From assembly GCA_029204225.1 (NCBI GenBank), contig CM055113.1:21771605-21835604 (forward strand): 64,000 nt of DNA, given 5' to 3'. The position numbers were made by a program, and so were the translations under genes. This document shows positions 52,781-64,000 of the stretch, in pieces (positions within the stretch are counted from its first letter, which is position 1; each line of letters begins with the position of its first letter). Under the pieces are notes generated by a model. The model did no database searches. It worked only from the letters and a program-made list of their open reading frames with translations, and was not told the DNA's origin. Source of the DNA: Diphasiastrum complanatum (taxonomy: Eukaryota > Streptophyta > Lycopodiopsida > Lycopodiales > Lycopodiaceae).

Positions 52781-53700
52781 ATGGGTGTCTTTCTATTAGA
52801 AGCAAGTGAAAGGTTGTCAACCTCCAATTACTCAATTTGGAAGGTTAGGATAGAATCTGTCTTACTTCTACAAGATGTGATGGATACCGTACTTGGAATT
52901 GAAGAAGAACCACAAATTCCTCAAGAAATTCCAAAGTACAAAAAGAGAGCTAGGATGGCTCTGCATTATATTAAAATGAATGTCTCAAATGACATCTTAA
53001 GAGAAATTGGTGCCTGTACTAATGCCAAAGATGGTTGGGATACTCTCAAGTCCATCTATGAGGCAAAGAATACTTCTAGACTTCTAACACTAAGAAACCA
53101 AATTTTTCAAAGTGTACAGAGGAGTGATGAATGTGCTTCAGCTTATGTAATGAGAGTTAAAGACCTCCATAGAGAATTGTCATGCATAGGAGACTCCATC
53201 AACCAAAATGAACTTGTTCAAGTCATACTTAATGGGTTAAAGGAGGAATATGACAACCTTGTTTAGAGTTATGCCACTAAGGAGGAGCTACCAAGTTTGG
53301 AAGCACTCCAAAGTGTGCTCATTTCTGAAGAATCAAGACAAGAGTATAAACTCTTGAAAATGGAAAGACTGTCTCTCAACATTGATGGTAAAGCTCTCTT
53401 TACCAAAGACAAGCACAAGTCAAGAAGTAAGAATCAACACCAACCCTCTTCAAGCAAGAACAATCTTATTTCCAAGGAGAAAGGAGAAGAGGATGAGTTC
53501 TCTCAAGCTTTCACATCCAAGAAGAAGAAGAAAAACATCAAGTGTTTCTTTTGTGGCAAGAAGGGGCATTATGCCACCAATTGCTTCAAGAAGAAGAATC
53601 AATTCAAGCAAGCCAACATTTCCAATGAAGAGAAGGAAGATGCTCATGCAAGTGATGGAGAGGGATCTCTTATGGTCTCGAGTTTTTCTTCATCACCTTT
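52781..53700 (+). pseudogene. copia F gag
   Basis: Start chosen at the second ATG (MGVFLLEASERLSTSNYS), matching sister families; ATG 52772 is the alternative. UBN2-type capsid region, Lys-rich linker, zinc knuckle CFFCGKKGHYATNC near 53542. One premature TAG at 53264-53266 fits CAG to TAG; the frame continues unchanged after it. Confidence 0.92.
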
Positions 53701-56685
53701 CAAGAAGGATGGTTCGTGGTACATCGACAGTGGATCTTCCTCACATATGTGTAGTTCCAAGCATTCTTTTTCATCCATGACACCTTATGAAGGAGCCAAG
53801 AAGTCCATCTACACAACAAATGATCATGAGTGTACTATTGAAGGCATAGGGACCATTCCCTTAAAGCTTTCATCATCAAAAGTTCTTTCTCTGTCTAAAG
53901 TACTTTTTGTTCCTAAGTTAACAAAAAATCTTATTAGTGTTGGGAAATTGTTTGATAGTGGACTAGATGTGAATTTCAATGTTGATACATGTACAATCAA
54001 GAAGCATGATGAGATCCTTGCATTTGGGTCTAGATATGGTGGAATCTACAAGCTTGATCCCAAAGAGTATGCTAACTCTTGTGTTGGTGCTTTTGCTTCT
54101 CATATTTCTTTGGAGGAACTATGGCATAGAAGGTTGGGGCATCCTAACTATAATTCTATGATTTCCATGGTCAAAAAAGCCAAAGCTATTGGCCTGCCTA
54201 ATCTTATCTCCAAGAATTTCAAGCCATGTGAGGCTTGTGCCATATCCAAGTCTCATAAGAAGCCTTTTTCAAAATCATCTATCAAGACTACACATCCATT
54301 AGAGCTCATACACTCAGATGTGCACTTTTCATCTTCAAAGAGCAAAGGTGGTGCTACTTGCTTTGTAGCTTTCATTGATAATTTCACAAGATTTACATGG
54401 TTATATATTCTAGCTTCAAAGTCTATGGTGTTTGACTATTTCCTAAAGTTCAAAGCTCTAGTTGAAAAGCAATTTTCATTCAAAATCAAGATTCTTAGAA
54501 GTGATGGAGGTGGTGAGTACACTTTCAATAAATTTCATGATTATTGTGAGCTTGAAGGCATTAAAAGGGAGTTTTCTTGTGCATGTACACCATCTCAAAA
54601 TGGGGTGACTGAAAGAAAGAATAGAACCTTGTGTGAATGTGCCAAAACCATGAGAATTGAGGCATCCTTGCCAAAAGACTTTTGGGGTGAGGCCATCAAT
54701 TGTTCAAACTATCTTTGCAATCGACTCCCTCATGTTGCACTTGAAGGGAAGTCACCATATGAAGAACTTTATTTGAAGAAACCTAAGGTTGATCACCTTA
54801 GAGTATTTGGATGCATATGCTTTGTCCATATTCCCTTGGAAACAAGAAAGAAGGATGATCCTTGTGCAAGCAAAGGAGTAATGGTTGGGTATTCATCCAC
54901 CAAGAAAGCCTATCGAATCTACATGCTCTCTACTTCTAAAGTAATTGATAGTAGAGATGTAGTTTTTCATGAAGAAGAAAAGTAAAATCTTGTAGGGGCC
55001 GAGATCAAGCAACCTCAAAATCTAACACCTTTTGTTATTGAAGACAATCAACATATGGAGGGGTCGAGATTTGAAGATGGAAGTCCTCAAATTTTCACTC
55101 CTAGAAGATCCATGAGGGAGAGATCCGAGCCTAAGAGGCTCACTTATGATGACAAAGGAAAACAAGTGGATCTTGATTCCACTTATGCTTATTTTGTTTC
55201 TCATGAGGAGCCCAAAGATGTCCAAGAGGCCCTCAATACCAAGGAGTGGTATGAGGCCATGAAGATTGAATATGATGCCTTGGTCACCAACCACACATGG
55301 GAGCTAGTGGATCCACCACCTAACATGCACATCATTGTGCAAGTGGGTGTTCAAGATCAAGTACAATCATGATGGCTCCATCAACAAGTACAAAGCAAGA
55401 TTATGTGCTAAAGGCTTTGCACAAATATATGGCCTTCACTATGAAGAAACATGTGCTCCTGTAGCAAGATGGTGACAATAAGAATCATAATCTCTCTTGC
55501 CTTATTTTTTAAGTGGAAATTGTATCAACTTGATGTCTACAATGCTTTTTTGAATGGCTATCTTGAGGAGGAGATATACATGGAACAACCTCAAGGATTT
55601 ATCAAGGATAAATCTAAGGTGTGTTTGCTATTTAGAAGTCTTTATGGCTTGAAGCAAGCACCTAGATCATGGTATTCAAGACTCAACATCTTTCTACTTT
55701 CATTAGAATTTGTGCTTAGTGACTATGATCTTTCTATGTACTTAAAGTTGTTTGATGCTAGTTCAAGAAACTAAGGATGCATTAGGAGGAGAATTTAAAA
55801 TGCAAGATCTAGGAGAGATCCATTACATTTTAGGCCTTGAGATTGATTTTCATGAAGAATATGCTTTTATTTGTCAATCTAGATATGTCTTTTCTAACGT
55901 TGAGAAAATTCAATATGCAAAATTGTAAAGGCATAGATACTCCCATGGAGCAACATGTAAAAGATCCTATTAAAGGTGATGAAAGATCCTTTGAGGACAT
56001 CACACTTTATAGGAGTCTTATAGGCTCCTTAGTTTGGCTTACTATCACTAGACCCAATTTGAGCTACTGTGTGCACAAATTGAGTCAATTTATGCAAGAT
56101 CCGAAGATACAACATTGGAAGATGGCCAAGAGAGTTCTAAGATATGTATCTTCTACTCAAGATTATGGTTTATTGTACAAGAATGAAGATCTAACCATTG
56201 TTGGCTATTCGGATTCCGATTTTGCAAGTGATAAGATGGATCAAAAGTCCATTAATGCATATACTATCTTTCTTGGAGGCAATCTTGTGTCTTGGCTTTC
56301 AAAGAAGCAAGATACCATATCTCTATCTTCTTGTGAGGCCGAGTACAAAGCACTCACTAGAACAACTAAAGAGGTGCTTTGGATCAAGAGGTTAATCATG
56401 GAGCTAAAGTGCATCAAAGAGGATGATCTTCCCTCGATCAAGTGTGACAACATATCGGCCCAAGCTCTTGCAAACAATCCTATTTTTCATGCACGAAGCA
56501 ATCATATAGAAGTGGCACACCATTTTGTAAGGGAAAATCTCATTGGAGGTGAAATCAACTTGGAACATGTCAACACATCTTCATGTATTGCTGATCTTCT
56601 CACAAAGCCACTTTGCAAAAGTGCCTTCTCAAAGCGTAGATCTAATCTTGGTCTTATCTCAAGATCGATGCTTGATCCACATTAG
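53701..56685 (+). pseudogene. copia F pol
   Basis: Protease WYIDSGSSSHM near 53718. Zinc region LWHRRLGHPNYNSM. Integrase core HSDVHFS, FIDNFTRFTW, RSDGGGEYTF, NGVTERKNR. A TAA at 54983 breaks the frame, then frameshifts near 55338 and 55470. RT has LYQLDVYNAFLNG and YGLKQAPRSWYS. After LSMYLKLFD (near 55755) the sequence jumps to EFKMQDLGEIHYILGLEI, so the YVDD active-site segment is deleted. RNase H (SSCEAEYKAL, CDNISAQALANN) is open to the stop at 56683. Confidence 0.93.
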
Positions 56686-56703
56686 ATACTTTTTTAGGAG
56701 GAG

Positions 56704-57317
56704 TGTTGAAATATTGGAAAAATCTATCTAATGTTGTAAGTAGGGGTCCTAAAAATGCCAAAGATGAATTGAGCTCTTTTGGCTTAGTAAAGACCCATCT
56801 TAGAATAAAATATTCAAGGTAGGTAGAAGTAGAAACTCGAGCTACCATAGGAATTGCCATTTGTACTTTGCATGCCACATTTAATGCATGAAAATACTAG
56901 GTGGCACAATTGGACATATTGAGGTGGCTTGAATAAGTCTAGATAGCTTGAGAGGTGGATTCATAACTCCAATTCAACTCAAAGTAGGAGGAGAGTCCAT
57001 GGATCTATATATATGTGATGTACTCTCATTGAGAAGATGATGAAATTTGTGTATAATGCAAATTTGGAGACTAAGCTCTTTGTGCCCTCTCTCTCTACTC
57101 GAGTTTTGTACATTCATATTCTCTCTCTAGTCGAGTTGAGGCATTTATTGTACTAAGTTTCATTATTTGTTGATGGATCTTGCTTGTAACATAGTAATAT
57201 TTCTTGTATGATCAGCTTTCCTATTGTCAATCAATGCTAGTCTGACCTTCATGGTATTATTAGGCTTAGGAGATCAAAAGTACATGTGTAGGGCATCCCA
57301 CACGTGTGAATTCAACA
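56704..57317 (+). repeat. copia F 3' LTR
   Basis: 614 bp, TGTTGAAATATTGG to GAATTCAACA, preceded by purine tract TTAGGAGGAG. Confidence 0.95.
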
Positions 57318-57322
57318 CTAAC

Positions 57323-59059
57323 TAGAAATACTTCCAACATTGGCATCGTTGCCACTTTTTAAGATTTTTTACATAGCTTCTTGTTTTTTGTTTTTCCACT
57401 CACGTGCTTGTGTGTATGCTTGCTTGTTCTTTCTCTTCACACTACAACACGAGACTTCTTTCCAAGTCCTCAATGACCTGCTGAGCAACCTATCAAGCTG
57501 GGGGGAAGCAACAAAAGTGTCAACTTGGGCATTTTCTTTGAAAGAAGTAATCCAAGTAACATTTTTCCGACCAAACAGGTATATCAAAATTTGCCGGTCT
57601 GTTTGCAGCCATAACCGACATTGATCTTCCATTCTATCACCTCCACGAATTTTGACCCTGCTTAGATTTTTTGAAAACACCCTGATATACCATCAAAATT
57701 CATTGTTTACCAACTAAATTTTGGTCTTCAAATTCGCCGGCTTCACTGAGACTAGATCTATTAAAGATCAGTCCTCCAGCAGGTCCAGCAAATTCTACCT
57801 TAGAGATTCAGTCTGTTTTCTGTTAGAAAAACAAAATCGAAACATTGTCCGATTCTTAATGGTACTAACCCAATGTCAAATTGCCATGCAAAGCACACTA
57901 CATCAGTCATGAAATGTCATGGAATTTTTTACGTAAACTTCAGTTTTACGAAATTTGTCAGTCAATATCATTGATTTGTGACCCAACTGTCAGAGCACAT
58001 GAGTATGACCACTGCATGATGTCAGAATCACTCTGAGAATTGACATGCAGCCAATCCATGCAAACACAGTACTACAAACCAGGGAAATGGCTAGCATGCA
58101 ATCAAAACAATTTCAAATTTTGCCAAGTTTACTCACAAAACTACAAAATTTCAAATGATCATAATTTTGGCTACAGGAAACCAAGTTGGGGCTCAGTACA
58201 GAGGGAGACCAAGTGAACAAGATGCTTGCCACATCAGTTTGCCACCTAAGCTTCACACGTGCGAGATCATAGTGTCAAAATTTGTAGTAGGGCGCATTTT
58301 TACAAGACAATATCATGCAAAAACATGCAAACACCCATTCCAACCCAAAATTGATGCTACCAACAATCTTAAACAACCAGTGGGATTAGTGTTAAATGAT
58401 CAAAAATAGCGTTAGAGGTATTCATGGTGTGGTTTCTTTTAACACTTTTTTTTAAGATTGATGGTAACTATCCCATGGGAGCATATACTACATGACAGGC
58501 AATAGGAGTGATTCCAATCCCCCTTACATCAATAATTGAGAATCAAATTTGACCTATTCAATAGGTGTTTGGATTTTTTTATAAAACTTATGGAATGTGT
58601 TTGTAACATTTTATTTGAGGGAATATCAATCTTTGAATGTTTGGTCATTTGTTGATCAAGATTCTAGAATTTGTGAGTTGCGATTTGATGTTGAGCACAT
58701 AGTTTGATTTCAATCTTCTAGATCTTGTTTGATCTCTTTTTTGTGACTTTAAAGAAGTATAATAGACACAAAAACAGTCTAGTTTCAAGGTTGATCAAGT
58801 TTGTCATGGACTCATTCAAATCTTTGCATAACGATCTTAGGATCATGCATTCTAAAGCTTATTGTTATCTGATTTTGAGTCAAAATATTCCTTTTTGAAA
58901 CACTTTTATTGTGTAGTTAGATGGGAAAGAGATTTTTCAAACCATTCTATTAGATTTTTGGTCAAGTTGTAATCATGTTGTTTCAAATCTACTCAAGTCA
59001 TTCAAAACATCTTATTCTAGTTTTATGTTTAGAAGTTGTGATAAGCTTACATATTCAAA
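57323..59059 (+). other. gypsy III LTR end, primer site and unassigned leader
   Basis: 57323-57340 would finish the gypsy III LTR. TGGCATCGTTGCC follows at 57342-57354. The rest has no recognisable coding region; a CACACGTGC variant lies near 58254. Confidence 0.4.
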
Positions 59060-59270
59060 TTATTTCAGTTGGAGAAAAAATATGAAGTCACTTCTTATTG
59101 AACATAATATGATGAATATTGTGCTTGGGATTGAGTCAAAACCTCATCAAGTGCAAGACTTGGCAAGATAAGAGGGTAGAGTTAGAAAATCTCTAGTGAG
59201 CATAAGAATGAATGTTTCAAATGATCTCATATATGAAGTAAGGTGGGCTACATTAGCAAAGAATGAATGT
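59060..59270 (+). pseudogene. decayed copia gag fragment
   Basis: WRKNMKSLLIEHNMMNIVLGIE, one stop, then GRVRKSLVSIRMNVSNDLIYEV matches the gag segment WKVRMESLL...IKMNVSNDLL of the other copia elements. Nothing further of this element is recognisable up to 59768. Confidence 0.7.
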
Positions 59271-59768
59271 GAGCTTTTCCAAAGACGTCAATGCAAATGG
59301 ATATGGTTTTAAGCATAGATAGACTACTTTTTCTTGATGTAATCAAATCAATGGCACTAATTTTGATAGTGATGGAAACCCAAAGGATGGTGGTTCCATT
59401 AATTGTCTTGATGGTGACATGGTTGGCCAACTAGGCAACATGACTAGTCTTGTAGACTATGTTGATTTTTTTCAATCCAAGTTGGATGAGTTCCATTGGT
59501 GGGATCAAAGTGGGTCTTCTTGCAGCAAGCAAGAAGGAATGTGACTTTGGAGGGTCTACTCTAAGCACACATGACAACACAAGCAAGGTAAATTAAAGAG
59601 CTCTATGCACAAACAAGAAGTAAGGAAGATCATGGAGATGAATCTTTTGTAGATTCATGAATCAAGATGTCAATAAAGTTTTTCTCTATTCTATTTTGAC
59701 ATGTGAACCAGCATTAGGAAGATCCATGAGCCTTAAAGAAGGTTTGTCTCTAATGTGGTTGGATAAAG

Positions 59769-60458
59769 TGTGAAAAATTGCCTACATTGGCAAATCTAGC
59801 CATGTAGAATATTGTACATTTTGTCAATATTGTTTGTTGGTTACTTGAATGGCCAAAGTGCCACTTGTACATACACACCTAAAGTAGGTTACCACGAGTC
59901 AAGAGGAGTGGTTGTGTCTATTTGGTAGTGATTCCTACTTTGTAGGATCTAGACCATGATTTATGATGAGATTTGTACCTACCATGCACATACCAAGCAT
60001 GACTCTTGGATCTAGGCTAGGGTTTTCACATTAGGGCAAGAAAGTGGAGTCTACTTCCTTATTACATTCTGGATTTTCACCTAACTTTGCAAAGGAAGTG
60101 TGTTTTACTATGTATTTCCATTCTCCATAGTGAGAAGATAGAAACTTTTTGGAGCCTCAAGGAGAAACTCGAGTTTCCTCTCATTGTATGGTGATTACTC
60201 TATTTTTCCAATAAAACCCAGCTTTGGCACTTTGTAAACACTGTCTACAGGCCGTACTACAGCCTTATTTCCACACGTGTGGAGTTGGATTAGACTATTT
60301 GATCAATGCTTTGATTGTCTCTACTTGTTTCCTATCAAGCTGCTAAACTAGATCTTGTTTTCTGATGACTAGTTTCTGATAAATTGTTTAACAAGCATAC
60401 AATCACCTTGTGGATCATTCAAAGATCCATTTATGGTCCTTAGTACTGTACTTTTCAC
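59769..60458 (+). repeat. copia G 5' LTR
   Basis: 690 bp, TGTGAAAAATTGCC to ACTTTTCACA, followed by a primer site. CACACGTGTG at 60272-60281. Same family as the solo LTR at 42803 and the antisense fragment at 27651. Confidence 0.9.
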
Positions 60459-60471
60459 ATGGTATCAGAGC
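60459..60471 (+). other. copia G primer-binding site
   Basis: TGGTATCAGAGCC abutting the LTR end. Confidence 0.93.
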
Positions 60472-61090
60472 CAAGTACAAGGCCATTGATCTGTGTTTGA
60501 ATCTAATCCAGTTTTAGCAGGTTTTGGTGCAAAAAGCTAGTATTGAAAGGGCGAGCTGGTATCCAGGTTTTGGTGAGGGGATTTGATCCCAAAACTTTTC
60601 AGGATAAAAATCCGTACTATTCACACGTGTGGGCATCTCTGAACCAGCATTTAATAACCCATATTCATTGGGTCATAGAAAATTCATATGGTGTCAGTTT
60701 GATGTAATTTTTGGTGCAAATCCTAGGATAAGCTACCAAGATCACTTGCCATTGATTAGTTTTAAATTTGTTTCATGAAAACTAATTAATATAGGCTGAT
60801 TTTAGACCTTCTTAAAGTGGAAACCAGGTCTTGAAAGTACATCAAAGTGAATGAGAGAGATAGAGTCAGTTTTTGTCCAAGAATAGCCAAGATTGGCAAG
60901 ATTTGCTTGAGTGTAGTTTTCATCTCATCTTATCTTCATTCCAGCTTGTGAGGGAGTGATAGAACTGTGATTACAAATCCATCTGTTGGATTAGAAGTCG
61001 ACATTTGAGTGAAACACTACAAGTTAGAAACCTTTGTGAGTTTCAGGTCCAAACAAATCTATATCTTGTGTGTAGAATCTTGCTAGTAAG

Positions 61091-64000
61091 ATGGGATCAG
61101 TGGGAGCCTACCTTCTAGAAGCTAGTGAGAGGTTAAATTCTACCAATTATGCTATTTGGAAAGTGAGGATGGAGTCACTACTGGTGCTCCAGGATCTTTG
61201 TGAGTTTCTAATAGATGATGAAGATGAACCTCTAGGTGCACAGGAATTAGTGAGATACAAGAAGAGGTCTAGGCTTGCACTTCACTGTATTAAGATGAAT
61301 GTAAGCAATGATCTTTTAAGGGAAGTATCATCATGTAAGAGTGCTAAAGAGGCTTGGGAATCTTTAAAATCTATCTATGAGTCTAGTAACACTTCGAGAG
61401 TTCTCATGCTTAGGAATCAGATTCTACAAAGCATGAAGAGGAGTGATGAGAATGCACAAGATTATGTGCTAAGAATCAAGTCTCTTAATAGGGAGTTAGC
61501 TTCCATTGGAGAGAAGATTCAAGATAGTGAGCTTGTTCAGACTGTCCTCAATGATCTAGGTAGTGGCTTTACAAATTTGGTCCAAAGCTTTGCAATCCAA
61601 GACACTTTGCCTACTGTTGAAAAGCTACACAGTGTATTAGTAGCTGAAGAGTGTAGGATGTTGCATACCAATGCAAGAATGAATGCTATTTCTCTGCAGG
61701 ATGGTAATGAGAAAGCTAATTTCTCATTCAAAAGCAAGAAGAAGACCAATGGCAAGAAGAAGCACTTCAAGGAGACCAAGGAGGAGGATGAGGCTTCAAG
61801 CTCAAAGGGCAAGATCAAAGACAAGTCCAAGTACAAATGTTTTTTCTGTGGAAAGAAAGGACATTTTGCATCAGAATGTCTCAAGAAGAAGAAGACACAA
61901 GAGAGAAAACAAAGCAACATTGCACATCAGGAGGAAGAGGAGGCGGAAGAGTCATCCTTGATGGTTTCCAACAAACCACCATCATCCAAGAGCAACACCA
62001 ATGAGTCTTGGTGGATTGATAGTGGGGCAAGTTCCCACATGACATATCAAAAGGACATATTCTCCACCTTACTTTCTTATAATGACTTACATAGATCAAT
62101 CTATACTGCAAGTAGTCAAGAATGTAAGATAAGTGGAATAGGAACAATTCTCTTGTATGTGGGATCATCCAAAAGGATGAATCTAGATAATGTTCTTTAT
62201 GTTCCTAAGTTAACCAAGAATTTGCTTAGTGTTGGCCAGTTAATGGATAATGGCCTAGATGTACAATTTAAGCATGGAGTTTGTTCCATCCTTAGAAATG
62301 ATGAATGTATAGCCAAAGGCTTTAAGCAAGGTAGATTGTTTAAGCTTGATGCTAATATTGCAGTGGAGAGTGTTAACTTGGCAAAGGTGGAGCTATCAAA
62401 GGTGGAACTGTGGCACAAAATGTTGGGCCACCCCAACTACAAAGCCATGGAATCTATGGCTACAAAGGAGCTTGCAGTTGGACTCCCCAAGCATTTGTCA
62501 AAGTGTGGGAAGAGATGTGAAGCATGCAGCCTCTCAAAGGCTCACAAGCTACCCTTCTCAAGATCTACATCAAGATCAAACTCTCCTCTTGAACTCATCC
62601 ATTCGGATGTTCATAGTTTTTCACATGAGTCTAATGGTGGTGCCAAGTACTATGTAATCTTCATTGATGACTATTCTAGATTTTGTTGGATGTAACTCTT
62701 GTCTAGCAAATCAATGGTGTTTGATTCTTTTGTAAAGTTCAAGACTTTGGTAGAAAATCAACTTAGTACCAAGATTAAGGTATTAAGGAGTGATAATGGA
62801 GGTGAATATGTCTCCAATAAGTTGACTGACTTTTGTATTTCTAATGGCATAAAGAGGGAGTTGTCATGTCCATACACCCCTCAGTGAGTGAGAGAAGAAA
62901 TAGATCCCTTTGTGAGTGTGCTAAGGCCTTAAGGCTAGATGCTTCTCTATCCAAACCATTTTGGGGTGAAGCAATAACTTGTGCTAACTATTTGTGCAAT
63001 AGATTGCCAAACCAAGCCATTGGAGGAATCACACCATTTGAAGCTCTATTTGGAGAGAAGCCCAATCTCAAAGATCTCAACGTTTTTGGATCCACTTGCT
63101 ATGTACACCAATCCTCGGATAAGAGAAGGAAGGATGATGCAACATCCATCAAAGGCATCTTTGTGGGATATGGTGAGAATAGCAAAGGTTATAGAGTCTT
63201 CAATCCCATCACTAGCAAGGTGATAGTGGGTAGGGATGTTATTTTTTATGAAGGACATGCTTGTGATTTGGATGATAATGCTACTAATCATCTTGATGCC
63301 AAGGATCATGCTAGGATGGAGGAGGAGCTTCCAAGTGAAGAAGAACTTGAGGATCCACCTCAAGATGCAAGAACTCCAAGAACTCCAAGAACTCCAAGAA
63401 GATCTACAAGGGCAAGATCCGAGCCATTGAGGCTCACCTATGATGGTCAAGGTGATCAAAGGGAAGGCTCATCATCTTTCACATCTTACACCTTTCTTAC
63501 TTCAATGTTAGATGAGCCAACATGCTATGAAGATGCTTGTAAGTCTAAAAGTTGGATGGATGCTATGTAAGTAGAGTATGATGCTCTTATTGAGAATCAT
63601 ACTTGGGATCTTGTGGATCTTCCTCAAGGGAAGAAACCTCTTGATTGCAAGTGGGTGTTTAGATTGAAGTATAATCAAGATGGATCAATAAGCAAGCATA
63701 AAGCTAGGCTTGTTGCCAAAGGTTTTTTACAAACCAAAGGCATTGACTATGATGAGACTTTTGCTCCTGTGGCTAAACTTGTTACTATCAGGTTGATCAT
63801 TAGTCTTGCTACAACCTTCAATTGGGAGCTATTCCAACTTGACTTCACAAATGCATTCCTCAATGGTTATTTGGAGGAAGAGATCTACATGAGGCAACCC
63901 GAGGGCTTCATCAAGGCAAAGCATGAAGGAAAGGTGTGTTTTTTGAAGAAGAGCCTTTATGGGCTCAAGCAAGCACCTAGAGCATGGTACTCTAGGCTAA
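61091..64000 (+). pseudogene. copia G gag-pol, nearly intact, partial
   Basis: Gag starts MGSVGAYLLEASERLNSTNY at 61091. Zinc knuckle CFFCGKKGHFASEC near 61837, protease WWIDSGASSHM near 62010, zinc region LWHKMLGHPNYKAME, integrase HSDVHSF, FIDDYSRF, RSDNGGEYVS and SERRNRSL. Lesions: TAA at 62693-62695 (in the WMYLLSSKS block), a deletion of about 10 nt near 62886 removing QNGV, and TAA at 63568-63570 (CAA to TAA). RT begins TWDLVDLPQGKKPL and reaches YGLKQAPRAWYSRL at the edge. Confidence 0.92.

Larger units (their letters stand above)
51403..57317 (+). mobile_element. copia F, complete LTR retrotransposon
   Basis: 5915 bp, target duplication CTAAC (51398-51402, 57318-57322). Two 614-bp LTRs differ at about 21 sites by eye (near 3.4 %). 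The 5' LTR begins TA where the 3' LTR has TG. It keeps gag, protease, integrase, RT and RNase H in copia order, but a stop in gag, frameshifts and loss of the RT active-site segment disable it. Confidence 0.95.
59769..64000 (+). mobile_element. copia G, best preserved element, cut by window end
   Basis: LTR, PBS, leader with one CACACGTGTG (60622), then a long gag-protease-integrase frame and the start of RT. The 3' half lies outside the window, so LTR pair divergence and target duplication cannot be judged. Confidence 0.92.

Overview
The window is nuclear DNA of a land plant, very probably a seed plant. The evidence is one plant-type leucine-rich-repeat receptor kinase followed by about 57 kb of nested, mostly decayed LTR retrotransposons of the Ty1/copia and Ty3/gypsy superfamilies. 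The copia elements use initiator-Met tRNA primer sites (TGGTATCAGAGC) and the gypsy elements use TGGCGCC-type sites. The density, nesting and decay (stops mostly explained by C to T changes, LTR pairs 3-6 % apart by eye) resemble a large repeat-rich genome such as a gymnosperm. Species cannot be fixed from the sequence.

Layout. 1-4039: a two-exon receptor kinase gene. A signal-peptide exon (53-206) lies upstream of a 567-bp intron carrying a long (GA)n tract, followed by one large exon. 4040-7310: gene flank with a (CT)n tract and a degenerate 158-bp direct repeat. 7311-16487: gypsy element I with a primer site, a leader made of short-period repeats and a decayed gag. Copia A (8294-13851, perfect 5-bp target duplication) sits inside its repeat array. 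16488-26042: copia B, arranged as partial 3' end, one shared LTR, then a full internal region and a truncated 3' LTR. A minus-strand, apparently non-autonomous LTR element with unidentified cargo (19919-23102) is inserted in it. 26467-27650: a minus-strand, intron-containing gene remnant whose C-terminal part matches the Ulp1/C48 protease core but lacks the catalytic Cys. 27651-32245: antisense copia C joined head-to-head to sense copia D. 32246-41010: gypsy II with gag, protease, RT, RNase H, integrase, a hairpin-bearing spacer and an unrecognised extra ORF downstream of pol. 41128-50590: LTR pieces, solo LTRs, AT-rich unassigned DNA and an antisense decayed copia. 50592-57340: a gypsy-type LTR split by copia F (51403-57317, perfect target duplication). 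59769-64000: copia G, the best preserved, cut by the window end.

The receptor kinase is the only gene here that looks functional; everything else is transposon or remnant. The least expected signals are five 69-bp modules with inverted ends (ATATCGG...CCGATAT) in two unrelated contexts, a spliced but catalytically dead Ulp1-like remnant, the cargo element, the gypsy II extra ORF, and thirteen exact copies of the palindrome CACACGTGTG spread over several LTR families.
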